This document shows, one piece after another, positions 35,901 through 48,839 of a stretch of 64,000 nucleotides of DNA. Origin of the DNA: Alisma plantago-aquatica (taxonomy: Eukaryota; Streptophyta; Magnoliopsida; Alismatales; Alismataceae); NCBI GenBank assembly GCA_963693085.1, contig OY856410.1:883396335-883460334 (forward strand). The letters run 5' to 3'. The position numbers were made by a program, and so were the translations under genes. Below the pieces are notes generated by a model, which saw nothing but the letters and a program-made list of their open reading frames with translations, was not told the origin of the DNA and searched no databases. Each line of letters opens with the position of its first letter. Within the stretch, counting starts at the first letter, position 1.

Positions 35901-36267
35901 AGTCAAGTACGAGATTAGCTGAGTCAGTCGGTCCTTGTCACTCTAGGTCCTCAGTAAGAATTTAGAGAGAGAGTTGTAATTAGAATGTGTAATATTGTTC
36001 CTCTTTGATATGTATGCTAATTAGCAAGTTTCATGTGCATAATGTGTGAAAGACATCGTGAATGCTTATACATGTATCTTTACTATTAAAGTCTGATTAG
36101 TAGAAGAAATGTTCAGATTCCTTTGTTAAGATGATATGTGGTTCAATGCGGGAAAATAAGAGTTTAAAAGAAAAGAAAAAGTTAAGGGTGTTCTTTGTGT
36201 TGCATACAAATCCCATCTTATGCCCTAATCTCATGATTTGAGGAAGTTGTGAGATCGGGGTGTAACA
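32987..36267 (+). repeat. Element B, 3' LTR
   Basis: Near-identical to 26547-29826 (about 40 differences by eye), with the same TG/CA ends, followed by the ATCAT duplication. Confidence 0.93.
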
Positions 36268-36272
36268 ATCAT

Positions 36273-36980
36273 GGTAACAAACTGTCCCATCGTATGACTC
36301 GTGGAAGCCATCATGCTTCTCACTACCTAACTCTAATCTAATATGTTATATCACGGTATCAACCTATTTTGCCTCTCTGATCTTCTGTCTTAGTGTGGGC
36401 TTCACCTATAACTATACTAACAATCCTGCTAGCAAGGAAATTCTATCTTAACATTCATCTGACGTAGGGAGATCAACGACTTATAGCACATCAAAGAACT
36501 CAACTGGGCTCTTATCCATAGGCAAAAATGAAGACTTCCTGCTCAATGCATCTGCCTCAACATTCGCCTTCCCTGGATGATAATCAATCGTGCAGCTGTA
36601 ATCCTTGATTAGCTCCATCCAACGTCGTTGCCTCGTATTCAACTCCTATTGTGAAAAGATGTACTTCATGTTCTTGTGATCTGTGAAGATCTGACACTTC
36701 TCACCATAAAGGTAGTGCCTCCAGATCTTCAAAGCGTGGACTACAAAAACTAACTCCATGTCATGGGTCAGGTAATTCCCCCTGTGTTTCTTAAGCTGTC
36801 GGGAAGAAAAAGAAACCACTTGCTTGTCCTGCATCAGCACACAGCCCAAACCATTTCTGGATGCATCACAGAAGATTGTGTATCATTTTCCTTGCTCAGG
36901 CAAGACCAGAATCGGTGCACTTGTCAACTTCTCCTTCAATGTATGAAAAGCACACTGGCATTTGTCTTCCTAGACAAATG
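36273..36980 (-). pseudogene. Element E RNase H and linker to integrase
   Basis: RNase H block: [24 protein letters not shown] sequence, [46 protein letters not shown]. The stretch then continues as the linker ([20 protein letters not shown]) with several stops, and reaches the point where B inserted. The reading resumes beyond B at 26541. Confidence 0.8.
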
Positions 36981-36984
36981 ACAC

Positions 36985-37760
36985 GTCCTTCCTTGTCAAC
37001 TTTGTTAGGGGCAAAGCGATAGCACTGAAGTCCTTGATGAACCTCTTGTAATAGCCTGCCAAACATAGAAAATTGTGCACTTCTGTCGGTGACTTTGGCT
37101 TCTCCCACTTGGTCACTAACTCATCCTTATTGGGGATCCACATGAACTCCCTTGGAAGATATAACATGCCCCATGAAATCTACTTCCTTCAACCAGAACT
37201 CACACTTTATTAACTTGGATAAAGTTGATGCTGCCTCAACATGGTCATTGCCTGGCAAAGATGTCGTTCATGCTACTAATTGTCACGATTGTATATCAAG
37301 ACGTCATCTATGAAGACCACCAAACTGATCAAGAAACGGCCAGAACACTCTATTCATCCAGTCCATGAACGTTGTCGGTGCATTGGTCAGCTCGAATGGC
37401 ATAACCACTAACTTGTAGTGACCATACCTCATCCTAAAACCCGACTTACGTATGTCATACTCTTTGATCCTCAACTGGTGATATCCTGACCTCAGGTCTA
37501 TCTTTGAAAACACTGTCGAGCCACACAACTGAACAAACATGTCATCTATTCTTGGCAAGGGGTACTTGTTCTTTACCATCACCTTGTTCAACTGTCTGTG
37601 GTCTATGCACAGCCTCATAGACTCATCCTTCTTCTTTACAAATAGCATTGGAGCACCCCACAGTGATGTACTCAGCCTGATGAGACCTTTGTCTAGCATC
37701 TCTTACAACTGTCTCTTTAACTTTGTCATCTCTGTTGGAGCCATCTTGTACGGTGTCTGA
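36985..37760 (-). pseudogene. Element E reverse transcriptase
   Basis: [60 protein letters not shown] and [18 protein letters not shown] are the standard chromovirus RT blocks. Frames change near 37305, and the YxDD box region (37260-37310) has shifted frame. The thumb/connection part (SPTEVHNFLCLAGYYKRFIK) is at 37108-36985. Confidence 0.85.
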
Positions 37761-38001
37761 GCTATCGGTTGCATGTCTACGACTAGATTGATCTCAATAT
37801 CAATCTCTTGGGGTGGGGGACACATGGAAACTCCTCAGGAAACACGTCCTCGAACTCTCTAACAACTGGCACCTCCTGAATATTAGGACTCCCCATCTTG
37901 GTATCTAGCACATGTGCCAAGAATGCCTCACAACCCTATCTCAACAGCTTCCCTGCCATCATCATCAATACTAGACACATTAGAAGAATCTTCCTGTCTC
38001 C

Positions 38002-38496
38002 TTAGAAGATCCACATCTTATCACCATCTAAAAATGTCTCTTGTTTGGAACTACAATCCAAGACCACTCTATACTTCTCCAAGGTGTTCATTCCAAGGAT
38101 TACATTGAACCCATGCATGTCAAGTGGTATGAGATCCACTTCAATGTTGTGCCCTAAAAAAGAAAGGACACAGGAAGGACACACTTCCTATAGTACTACA
38201 AAACCAACTAACGGAGTTTCTAACAACAAACTATCCTTTTTATGACTAATAGGAAAAAAACAACTGTTAAGCACTTCGCGAGTGACAAAAGAGTGCATTG
38301 CACCTGGGTCAGCCAAAATAGACACAAAGCAAGAAGAAGACAAATCAAAATGAAATAACTCCATCTGACCTGTCACAACTCGCAGGTTGACTACCGCCTC
38401 TGGATGACTCATAGCGTAAAAATCTAGTAGTTGTCTATTGTCGCCCATGTCCTCTACTTCCTTGAGTAGATGATCCAGCCTGCAATTCTTGGCCAC
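38002..38496 (-). pseudogene. Element E aspartic protease region
   Basis: Downstream of gag: LRVVTGQMELFHFDLSSSCF...ILADPGAMHSFVTREVLN. The active-site triplet reads DPG where the family has DSG or DTG, so the protease was probably inactive. The C-terminal half (LIPLDMHGFNVILGMNTLEK) follows after a TAG at 38188. Confidence 0.75.
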
Positions 38497-39635
38497 ATCC
38501 CCGTCCTCCTACACCGCTATGTTGTTGCCCTTACAAGCGTTGTTGGCTCTGCCTCAATTGCTAGGTCACCTCGCCATCCCTCATCGGACAATCCCACTTC
38601 AGATATCTTGTCTGTCCATACTTGTAGCAAGCTCGAGTCCCAAAGTGTAGCCTAGACGGCCCCGTCACCGATACTGATGTGGTTCTATAATCTCCAACAG
38701 GTGGACGGCTACAACCTATGCCTCTACTCGATGACCACTACGTTAGAGCACTATACCTCTACGGTGTTGGTGGTGCAGAAAACCTCAGCTTCTTAAAGCC
38801 TCCTGATGACTGTCCTTGGGATTGTGCAAGCCTCTTTCTGGAACTTGCCTCCTGCTTCTCTATCATAGATCGTTCTATCCTCCAAATAGACTCCATAAAT
38901 GTGGAAATCCTTTCTCGATTCTTTGAGGCAGCCACCAGTGTAGAGAACTCAGCGTTCATCCCCTTCTCAAAATGGCAAATCCTCTCATCATCCATGATAT
39001 CCATGTGAGGATGGAACCGAAGAAGCTTCATAAACTTAGCCTCATACTCATTGATCATCATGGGTCCCTGCCGGATCCACTCAAACTGACTAATCTTCTT
39101 GTCCAAATATAGGTCTGTGGAAAGTATAGATTAATGAACTCACGTCAGAACTCCTCCCAACCTACAACCACTCCTAGTCTCTTCTCATCTTCTATGGCCC
39201 ACCACTGGCCAACACTCCCCTTCAGAAGGTACACTGCATGCTTCACCTTATCTGCCTCCAGGATGTTGAGGATCTTTAAGGATTTCTCAAGCTCAGTAAG
39301 CCACAAATCAGCATCCTTTGGATCAGCTGTCCCAACATACTCCACTGCCCCAACACAGTGAAGTCGCTCAAAGGTCTTCCCAGTACCCAAAGATTCCACA
39401 TTAGGAACCAGTGCCCTATGCTAAGGTGTGGGCATCCTATCTGCCATATGCGTCATCTTAGCCATAAACTTCCCAAAAAGAGACTGAAAGGCAGGGTTTT
39501 CAATCATGATTGGGTCAAACTGGGGACCCTCAGGCACTCGATCTTCTCGTTCTTAATTCCTTGCACCTCTTCCTGGTGCACCGACACTGCTCTCAGCAGC
39601 GTGTTCTTTGTGTTCTCTGGACATCTTTAGGCTTT
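38497..39635 (-). pseudogene. Element E gag
   Basis: Starts near 39623 with MSREHKEHAAESSVGAPGRG and has an early TAA. Chromovirus gag core: ADPKDADLWLTELEKSLKIL, VYLLKGSVGQWWAIEDEKRL, then FEWIRQGPMMINEYEAKFMK and FEKGMNAEFSTLVAASK. The C-terminal basic part and zinc-knuckle region (38500-38700) is degraded. At least three stops or frame changes are present. Confidence 0.8.
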
Positions 39636-39738
39636 TCTACTTCTTTTGCATAAGCAGAAATTACTATAAGATAGACTGGAGGACACAAGAATAGACACAA
39701 ACCTAGTCCTAGGTCTCTATAGACTCAACAAACCTAAA

Positions 39739-39750
39739 GCTCTGATGCCA
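39739..39750 (-). other. Element E primer binding site (initiator tRNA-Met, one mismatch)
   Basis: The minus strand reads TGGCATCAGAGC, differing from the initiator tRNA-Met complement TGGTATCAGAGC at one base. It lies 7 bases from the LTR end at 39758. Confidence 0.8.
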
Positions 39751-39757
39751 ACCAAAT

Positions 39758-42700
39758 TGTGATGCCCCACACCACAAGCCAAAAGATAACTAAAACTAAC
39801 CGCTAAAACAAAACTTAAACAAACAAATTATCAGAAAACACTGGAAAATTAAAACCATTTTCATTAAACTCTAAAATAGCAAAAACCTTTACATATGAGT
39901 CATTTCATGTCACAAGATACTTACCATGTATGCCATCAGCCTGTTATAAGAAAACATGTCCCAAACATGCATACATACATTTCCACCATATCTATACATG
40001 AAAAAGACACACAAGGAAAACCACATATCAAATACATGTCTACATAACACATCCAAAACTATCCCAAAGATCTAAATGTACAGGGACGACTCTAGGACTC
40101 TAATGAAAAAAGGACCACCACCAGCATTGTCAACCTTGTCAGCTATTGTTCATCTTGCTATTGCTCAACCTCCACTGCATGACTGCTACTTCCTCATGGA
40201 TGTCCACCTAAAAAGATGTGGGAAACCCACGGGGTGAGATTCCAAATCTCAGCGGGAGATATAACTCTCCACCAACACTATTATTAACACATGCAAGAGG
40301 ATTGAGGAAAAGCAGTAGGGCAACAGGTATTGTAAGAAGGTAATCATCACTAACAGAATAAGCAATTGTAATTAGACTATGAAACATCTTATCATCATAA
40401 AAGGAATATGAAGAATATGTATATTCATTCCCGACAATATTGCACAAAAGCAAGCAAGGCCTCATCCAATATTTTCATATTTGATCCTATACAAGCATGC
40501 TACAGGGTTCATTATGTGTTTATTTATGCCCCGAGGATTTGAGTCATACCACCCAAATCCAACCGATCACAGCTAAGTCAAAATCGGTTCCATTCAAGGT
40601 GTATGAAAGAGTCAGAATCCACGACCTCGCCCCCTCGGTCAGTATGAGTGAACTTGCAGTGACAACACAAATCAAACCTACTACCAACGACATATAGTCC
40701 AGCTATACAATCTAGCCCACCTTGGTACAGGTCATGACACTAGAGGAACTAGCTACAACCCGTAGTTGCACTCTCACCAGGGTATGGCCCGCAACCAATC
40801 ATGTATCATATGTCACTAAGCTACGGCCCGTAGCCGCACTCCTGTCAAAGTATGGCCCACAGCCAATCCTTTACAACATGTCACTAAGAGACCCGCTCAT
40901 GCTTGGTTGTCTCATATATCCTGGACGTAAGGGGATATTTATCCTCACCCCCACATATTAAAAAATATGCACTTCGAGTAAAACTCATTTCACCATTCAG
41001 CAAGTGCTGACACTGAATGGATCTATGGTACAGGGCAAAGCTACATGATTAAGTTCCACTTGATTAGTTAGGTCATTTAAGTGTCTTTTAGCATCAATCA
41101 AGTTACAACGTATAAAATCATAGCAAATTCTATGAAGATAAGGGCAATTTATTCTTTTTAGCAGATAAAAACATATAAGGTGTGAACTTGTCACACTATT
41201 ACCACATGATGTCTGTATTATTTCCATTTATCACAACATCATCAACAAAGATACATACCATGGGACATCAATCTCTCAAATCATCTTATATTAGGCCACA
41301 AGTCACTGCCAGGTCATAGGACCATTCACAACATCATTCTTGTACCACAAGTTCCACAACATGCCTCTCAAGGCTCATTCAATTTATTTCATGTCTCATC
41401 ACCATAGCATACACTAGATATGATTATCAAACTCATAACATATGCATGGTTAGAAGTTTATAAATAGGAGAGGTAACTAGATAACATTATAACCATTCCA
41501 AAATGGAGGAACAGGCAAGATCATCATTCATTATTATCATGGTTAGGGTTTTCCTTTTTAACCGATTAGGGTTTACAAGACTAGGCTCAACCATAAACCC
41601 TAGAACCGTCACCCTCCATCATCTTGAAGTGTAAAAGGATTAGGGAGCATCATGAGAGTTGATTAGCTAACATTCTAAACATCATTGCATATGGCTTATG
41701 TATCATACATATATGGTTATCATTAGGTGTTTACATGTGTTTCTCATCCACCTACCATCACCCTATGTTGACCACATAACCATATAGGTCATGACCACCT
41801 ACTATGGTACATGTCGTGACTGAGACCTTTATGTGCATCAATCATCCACCGCATGTCATGACCCTCAACATCTAGACCATGTTGCGCCCGTGGCACTTAG
41901 TGTTAGGGTTCCGCCAAAGAATCTCGACCAGGGGTGTCTCGACCTCAACCCATGTTGTGACCCCAACCTATGTAGAAACCCAAGACGAGCAACCTCTACC
42001 CATGTCGTGACCCAAGACCATCATGGTCACAACCCTACTCTCTAGGGAGAGTCTCAACTCAAGCAAAATAGAAACAAAGCCCCAACACCAACGGTAACTC
42101 GACCACCACCCACCAAGGGTCTCAACCTAACATCACTAGGTCAAACTCAGCCTCAAGGGAGCATCTCGACCCCAAAGGCTATCAGGTCATGACTATCCTG
42201 AGGGGAGTGTCATTACCTCTCAAGATGCTCCACCTAGGTCACCAAATAGAACTAAAACTAAAGGTGAAACCATGGTTACCATGAAGAAAAGGTCACATAC
42301 AACTGGTCACCAAAACCCTAAGTCATGGGTTAATAAACTACCAGGGAAGACCTTATCCAAGGAATAGAAAACCAAGTTCAAGATAATCAAAATCAAACTT
42401 AACATCCCTCCAAACTCTAGGGGTACAAACACCATGCATGAGGGCAAGTTAAGAGCAACACATGGAGAAAACCTTCACAACACATCATCCACCAAAATAG
42501 GAATACAAGGTTAGGGTTTTGGATTGCTTCCAAACCAAGCAAGGGATCACCACCAAACAAGCTATAGAGATTACCACTAAGCACAAGCAAGGTGAGAAGG
42601 CAACTTAGAGGAAGAAAAGAGTAATAAGAATTATAAAGAAGTGCAATAATAGAGTAGGTTTAGTGTTATATAATCCGCCTTAAGAAGATTATCATAAAAG

Positions 42701-43975
42701 CTTCAAGCACGTGATCCAAGGGTTGAAGAGGCTTCACTAAAAGATCCACACTCAGCCATAAGAGAACCTCAAGAACAAGAGGACACTAAGGTCAAATGAT
42801 ATCTCAAAAATAAAGCAAAGCCTCAAAACTGAAACAAAAAAAGGAGGGGAGAGAAAGAGAAGAAACTCCCTCTCATTTGGGTGTCGCATTGTCAAAACAT
42901 GGCCTATTACCCTTGTGATGAGGAGCTTAATCTCAAGAACGACCACCAAGTCAAAAAACAATCTAAGGCTGAGAAAGAGGAAGAAGATGGGGTATAAGAT
43001 CCGAAGAAAACATCAAAGAAAGAAGATAAAGACTCACCAAGATTGGAGATGACCAAGGATCATCATAAGCACCACATGTAAGGGATGAACCACCTCCAAG
43101 GCACCAAGAACACTCCTTCTTTCTCCACCAAGCTCCAAGGATGAGCACAAGAGATGGGAGGAAGAAGGTGACCAAAAACAACCACTTGCATGGAGATAAG
43201 AGAGTTCATATAGAAAAGGAGTAGGGATGTATGACAAAGGATGAGGTGTCACAAAGATGGGGCTCCAAAGAGACATTTGTCCACTAAAAGGACCAACATG
43301 CATCCACATGCAACCACGTAAGCATGACATGAAAGACATGGTGATACACTCTAGGTAGTGCCTTGATCACTCAAATAACTCCACCATCTATGTTGAGATC
43401 GAAACACACCAAGGGGTCTCCATGGTCACGACACACCCTAAAAAAACCACTAGGTTGCGACACCAAGACCACCACAAGCAACCTAGGTCAAAACACGCCT
43501 ATCCAAGCCTTTGCCTTGACCCAAGACAACCTTGGTCATGACCACCACACCAAGGGGAAGTATATAGACCATGAAACCCCCTCAACAAGCCCTAGGTCAT
43601 GACCTAGGTCGAGACAACCCACCAAAGGTCACAAGGTCAAAGCACACCAATCCTAGGAAACCCTAATCACCACTAAGGGTGACACCACTCAACCAAGAGT
43701 CAAACAAAGTGCCCCAAAGCACCACACTCTCTCTCATGAAGCCAGGAGAGATAAATAACACTATAGAGGTGGGAAATTGCACATCATCCCCCCTATATTG
43801 GGTAAATTGCAATTTGCACCAAAACTAGCACATAAAGCACAAACATCATCCAAACAAGCTCAAACTTGAAACTTAAGCACACCACAAGACCTAATCACAT
43901 GTCATAAAATTAGATAAAGGTTATACGCACATGATTAAGCCAAAGAAAATAGGGTTACCCTAAAACTCAGGTCAG
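39758..43975 (-). repeat. Element E, 5' LTR (outer end approximate)
   Basis: The inner end is GGGGCATCACA on the minus strand, next to the primer binding site. No coding domain is found over more than 4 kb. From about 41780 to 43620 it contains about ten GGTCATGACC-like words (GGTCATGACCACC, CTAGGTCATGACCTAGGTC). The outer end is placed where the sequence changes to the F LTR piece; an alternative TG end at about 43254 was considered. The second LTR of E is outside the window, so the length cannot be confirmed. Confidence 0.55.
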
Positions 43976-44395
43976 GGTCCTTAAAATATTGTTAATGCAT
44001 CTATCTAATTCTTTAATTGATATGAAAGTGGGATTGTCTTAGTATATGTAGTGTATTACGCTACGGGAGTGAGTAATACTTGTTACAATTCCTTATTCTA
44101 GGGTTAAGGGTAAATGATTATTAATGAAATAGAGTTAAATGAAATGTATGTCATGGTAAAACAGTATTACCAAGAAATCCACCAATTCTTGATCACATTC
44201 CACTTAATTTAGTATTCAATTCTTGTCCTTGGTTATAAACAAACAACCAATCACTTTCTTCATAGGCTTAGATGATTAGGTTATAGTTACTAGTAGTCTC
44301 TAGTGTACATTTTTTGAGTTTGACATTCAGGCGGCACAAGCCTATACTACTCGAGGCGTACACTTGTATTTTGTGCACACAATTGAGGCATGTCA
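43976..44395 (+). repeat. Element F, LTR fragment
   Basis: This lies directly before the F primer binding site and ends GGCATGTCA, then ACTTT, like the inner LTR edge of A. It is cut at its left by E. It is assigned by position; no second copy is in the window. Confidence 0.5.
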
Positions 44396-44400
44396 ACTTT

Positions 44401-44418
44401 TGGCACCGTTGTCGGTGA
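44401..44418 (+). other. Element F primer binding site (tRNA-Asp, decayed)
   Basis: TGGCACCGTTGTCGGTGA against the tRNA-Asp complement TGGCGCCGTTGCCGGGGA: three mismatches. Orientation is plus, opposite to A, C and D. Confidence 0.75.
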
Positions 44419-44639
44419 AACAACAACTCCAACACTAAGAATAATGTGACTGACCACTCTAGGCCATTTTTCTTCTTTTGTTTATTTTTCATCTTTTCTT
44501 TATCTAAGACAATAATTGAAACTTTTTTTGTTCTCGATTCACTAGTATTTTGCGTTCTCACATTGTCAATTAAGCTTCAAGTACTAGTGCATGGTTCCAC
44601 TCGAACCACTTAATATGGAGAGTCCACTCCAAGTATAGA

Positions 44640-45951
44640 TTAGGAGGAGAACTTTCGCAAACCAAGAGACTGTGGAGTTTCAACTAAAAAGCTCATCCAA
44701 ACCCCACCACCACAGGAAGAGGAAGTAGAGGTGGCAGCTATATCGCATAACGGTGATGACCATTTTGAGGAAGAGCCTAAAGAGCAGACTCTATGGGAGA
44801 AAATGAAGGCATCCTCAGCCACAACATAGCTTGGGCCAGTCAAACACTAAGCAGTCAATGTGGACAACTACAAAATAGATCATAGACGAGTGGCACTAAT
44901 TAAATCTTAGTCATTCCACGACCATAGTATGGAGGACCTGATGGTGCACATTAACATCTTTGTGAAAAGCTATGGCATGTTGAAGATCGACGGGGTCCTA
45001 GCTACAATGATCTACTTGGATCTATTCTCTTACTCAATGTCAAACAAGGCAAAAGCATGGTTTTTTAGTCTTCTACCAGAATCGATAGAGACCTAAGGTG
45101 ACGTGATTGACACATTCTTTGGGTGGTACTTTTCAACTTAGAAAACTAATGAGCTAGTGTGGAAGATTCACAACTTCAAGCAACACGTTGAGGAGTCCTA
45201 TTCTGAAGCTTGGGAGCAATTTCAAAATATGCTCAAGATGGTCCCTTGTCATGGGATTGACATGTATGGATAGGCGAAGACATTCTACTATGGCTTACAC
45301 AAAGGGAAGATGACTGGTCTTGACAGCACATGTGCAAGTTACTTTCTAAACAATAAACTATTATATGTTATGAGATATTGAAGAACATGGCTAAAAACCA
45401 GTCCTGGGTGAGGAGAGATAAGCACCAACAATAGTAAAAGGTGTTATGGAATCCAAGGAGTTCACAAAAATCAAAGACCAGATGGACATATTAGCAAAGA
45501 GGCTTGATAAAAAATCTAGCACCTCGTCTAGAGGTGAAGAGGAGGGGTACATATACATGCATCATCAATATCAACAATATAGGGGCCCTAGCAAGATAGA
45601 CAAGATTGAAGACATTTTGGGCATATCGGTGCATCAAAATGAGGCTCCATTCAAATAGATAAAAAGAGTGCAACAGAATCAAGGGGCAAAAATCTGCAAC
45701 ATTGAAAATCAGATATCCTGGTTAGAAGCAGAGGTGGCATCCATATAAAAGTACATGCAATAGGGATTTCATGGGAACACAGAGAAAACTCATCAACATC
45801 ATCAAGTAAATTTTGTCTCTATTCTCAAGGAACCAAAGCATATTATTGAGGAGTAACCAGATCAGCACATTCCAGAGCCAAATTGGGTGTATGTGACAAA
45901 AGTTCCATTTCCCTATAGCTTGTACGGAAGACAAGGGGGATGCAGAATTGT
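44640..45951 (+). pseudogene. Element F gag (heavily decayed, Athila-like)
   Basis: Recognisable Athila gag blocks on the plus strand with many stops: MSNKAKAWFFSLLPESIET (45035-45095), IHNFKQHVEESYSEAWEQFQ, MVPCHGIDMYG, TFYYGLHKGKMTG. A later stretch (45446-45655, MESKEFTKIKDQMDILAKRL) corresponds to the gag C-terminus. Sequence up to VPFPYSL (~45920) leads toward protease, where C is inserted. The protease part is at 52196. Confidence 0.75.
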
Positions 45952-47635
45952 TGGTTGTTTACACAAACGAGTTTCAATCCAAGTAATGGATAGTTTACTC
46001 AACTTAACCAAACTCCGCAAGTATACGGAGGTAGTATAGTCAAGGTCGAACACAAGGAGTGTTGGTTAGTTAGGCGCAAGAGTTATGATTTTCAATAATC
46101 TAGATCGTTGTACACAAGATGATTAGATTAGAACAACTAAATTATAGATTTAAAACAAAACAGTAAATTATCACTTAAGAAAGGTTAAGATTCATATTTG
46201 GAAGGATCTTAGACTTGGGATTTCACTATCACATCATAGCTTATATTAAAATATGAATTTAAACATGTTAATTAACTTACAAAGGAGGTTTGTAGTCATT
46301 ACTCACCTCCCGGTGAAGTGATGACGATTTTAACTCCATACATCACTCTCGTGTATGTATTTCATTTCAAATCACAAACCTTGCTCCTCAACATAATCCC
46401 AGCCACTCTCACGGTCAAGGACAAGTTGCCAAAAGAGTAACTCCATACTATCAAACACATCTTCTCAGATTATGAAAGAAAGCATAAAACATGCAAGTAT
46501 GATGGCCAATCACACAAACAAGCATTTCAGATTTGAAACAACTCTTGGAACATGCAAGAAACTAACATTTAGTACGAAATTCATATGTTCATACAAGCTA
46601 TGACATGGGAGTTACTCTCCCATGTCCAAGATTCGGATTCTACTCATCCATGATCATGTATTGCAGAAATGCCACAGAATTTTCAGAGTTTAACATGGTT
46701 TAGAGAAGGAAAAGCTTGGAGAAGTGAAAGTGTAACCCAAGAGAAGTAGAATTCCGTCTTGGGGACGAAATTCCACTCCTAAAACTGCTCCAAAATGGAC
46801 TGGCTCCTCTCCCGAGAAGCTGCACAAAGTTGGGGAAGCTTGGCTGCACCTTGGAGAAGATAATGGAGAAGAAGAGAAGAAGAAATGGACTCCTTTCCCA
46901 AGAAACCACCCTTGATCTCCTCAAAATCACCCTCCTCTGCTCTAGGCTTGCTCTGGGACGAGGGAACGTTCATAAATGACCGGGCATAACCGCCCATTAA
47001 GTTCCCACTTCATTTTAAACAAAAACTCGTATTTTTAAAAAAAGTTGAAACTGTCAGGTGCACGCCGTGCACTTTAAAGTGCACGCCGTGCAACTTTCCA
47101 GAAACTTTCAGTTTGCTCCAGAATACAAAGTGCACGGTGTGCGCTAAAGAAATGCATGCCGTGCAACTTTCCAGGAACTTTTAGCTCCCAGGTGCATGGC
47201 GTGTGATGAAAAAATGCACGTCGTGCAACTTTCTAGAAAATTCCAACTCCCAGGTGCACGCCGTGCAACTTTCCAGAAACTTTAGTCTACCTGACGCTCC
47301 CAGGTGCACGGCGTGCACTTGGCTGTTCTGGGCTGTTGTGTATTCTGCTCATAACTTTTAGCGTGTAGGTCCGAATTACATGTCGTAAAAAGTGGTATTT
47401 GCGTAGTTTCGAACCCCAAAACATGTAGATACTTGAGGAGTGATCCAATAAGAGATAATATGATATATTCCTCATTATTTCATTGTAAAATATAGTACCT
47501 ACAATCCAAACCATGAGACAAGTAAGAATAGCTAAAAATATAGAATCTAGCATGAATGAGAGTGATAATTGAGTCAAAACAACATGGATATGCAACCAAA
47601 CATGATCCAAAAGATGATATGATTTGTGCACATCA
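45952..47635 (-). repeat. Element C, 3' LTR
   Basis: The minus strand starts TGATGTGCAC and ends AAACAACCA. It carries eight copies of a GTGCACGCCGTGCAC-like word at 47055-47320 and is closely similar to 50942-52195. Confidence 0.9.
47055..47320. repeat. TGCACGCCGTGCA word array in C LTR
   Basis: Eight copies or near-copies of an odd-length palindrome, TGCACG-C-CGTGCA, several followed by ACTTTCCAGAAACTTT. The same array, cut short, is at 52048-52190 in the other LTR. Confidence 0.9.
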
Positions 47636-47674
47636 AATCCCCCTAAGCTTAAACCATTGCTTGTCCTCAAGCAA
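47636..47674 (-). other. Element C polypurine tract and GAGGAC hairpin
   Basis: The minus strand reads TTGCTT-GAGGAC-AAGCAA (47657-47674, perfect 6-bp stem), then TGGTTTAAGCTTAGGGGGAT and the LTR start TGATG. Confidence 0.88.
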
Positions 47675-48765
47675 AAAGAGCATAGAAACATAAATGAAGA
47701 ATTGTCAAGTTCATGAATAGATCAAATGAAATGAAAGATGTGTATAAGACCAAACCAACCATAATCAACATGTTTATGCTCATAGCCATCAATTCAACTT
47801 AAACACCCAAGAAAGAGATTTTTAGTTCAATAGGGGTGGTCACAATTAAATGAATCAATCAATTAAACAACACTAAGTAGAATTTGGATGACCAAGCCAA
47901 GCAATTAGTGGATGTGCAACTCAAACTCTCAACTATTAAGGATACAAATGATGAAATCTTAGTTAGAATTGACAATTTTTGTTGTACTCTCCTTCTTTCC
48001 CAAAAATGACATGATAATGGATTATGAGTTCCGACAATCGGCTGCTAATGTAGGCTTATGCACACGTGGAATGTCGGTTGGGGTATTTTACCCTCTTTTA
48101 AGACATACCACCTAACCATCGTGGCCAGATCGGACTTACACTAGGCTAGCATGATATGTGGGCAGTTTAGCCATCTTTTATGGGGTATAAAGATGAGATA
48201 AGCCAAAAGAAATTTTAATTTTTTTTTCAAAACATAGGAGAGTCAACTAAATTGCAACATTAGCTAGATTTCATTCATTTGTTTTGAAATTTTTCATTGA
48301 AAGAGTGGTTGAAAATGCACTAAGAGCTTGGCAAGCGCATCCTATATTCCAAATGATGTTGTAAAGTTGATTTACTCATAAAAATTAAAACCATTACATG
48401 TTTTAAGAAATCAAGGATGTGAAAGATTTTTAGACCAACAAAAAAAAAGGATGTGAAAGATGAATGTTCAGGCTAGAAGCATAAACCAGAGTTAAGCACA
48501 TGTTGATGGCCAAAAGGTTTCAATTGATTAATGCATGCCTTTTACAATTTCTCCAAATGATATTTCTCATCAAAAGAGGACAATCAGTTATGCATAGGAG
48601 TTCTATCCACATATAAAAGATAAACCTCATATCATGCTAGATTTTCCACTAGAAGAGGAGAACAGAAAACAATGACTGAAATGTGAACACAAAACAAAAG
48701 CAAAAGACAAGAAGCAAATAACATGAAAGGGAAAAGCTAAAAGAACTAGGTTACCCTCTGGTTGC
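47675..48765 (-). other. Element C non-coding block
   Basis: No gene is seen. It lies between two hairpin-polypurine modules and corresponds in position and length to 949-2130 in A and 54950-56245 in D. Confidence 0.7.
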
Positions 48766-48803
48766 TCCCCCCTAAGCTTGAAATCTGCAGTGTCCTCACT
48801 GCA
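48766..48803 (-). other. Second GAGGAC hairpin and purine tract in C, just after gag
   Basis: The minus strand reads TGCAGT-GAGGAC-ACTGCA (48786-48803, perfect 6-bp stem), then GATTTCAAGCTTAGGGGGGA. The sequence after the purine run is not an LTR end, so this is an internal module, 1.1 kb before the one at the LTR. Confidence 0.85.
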
Positions 48804-48839
48804 TAAATCAAACTAAAAAGGTTGCAATCGGGTACCTCA

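Larger units (their letters stand above)
26547..36267 (+). mobile_element. Element B: non-coding LTR retrotransposon (LARD)
   Basis: Two direct repeats of 3.28 kb (26547-29826 and 32987-36267) with TGTTACG...GTGTAACA ends bracket a 3.16-kb interior. A primer binding site for initiator tRNA-Met follows the first and a G-rich polypurine tract precedes the second. The 5-bp target duplication is perfect. No retroviral domain is found in the interior or LTRs in any frame, so it fits a large retrotransposon derivative that uses proteins of another element. By eye the LTRs differ at about 40 positions plus one indel (about 1.2-1.3%), making it the youngest dated LTR insertion here. Confidence 0.93.

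Noticed and set aside
43240..43256. Possible outer end of the E LTR (GGTGTCACA, pairing with TGTGATGCC at 39758)
   Set aside because: GGTCATGACC-type words and similar composition continue on the far side to ~43640, so the LTR probably extends to the F junction near 43975. Not excluded.
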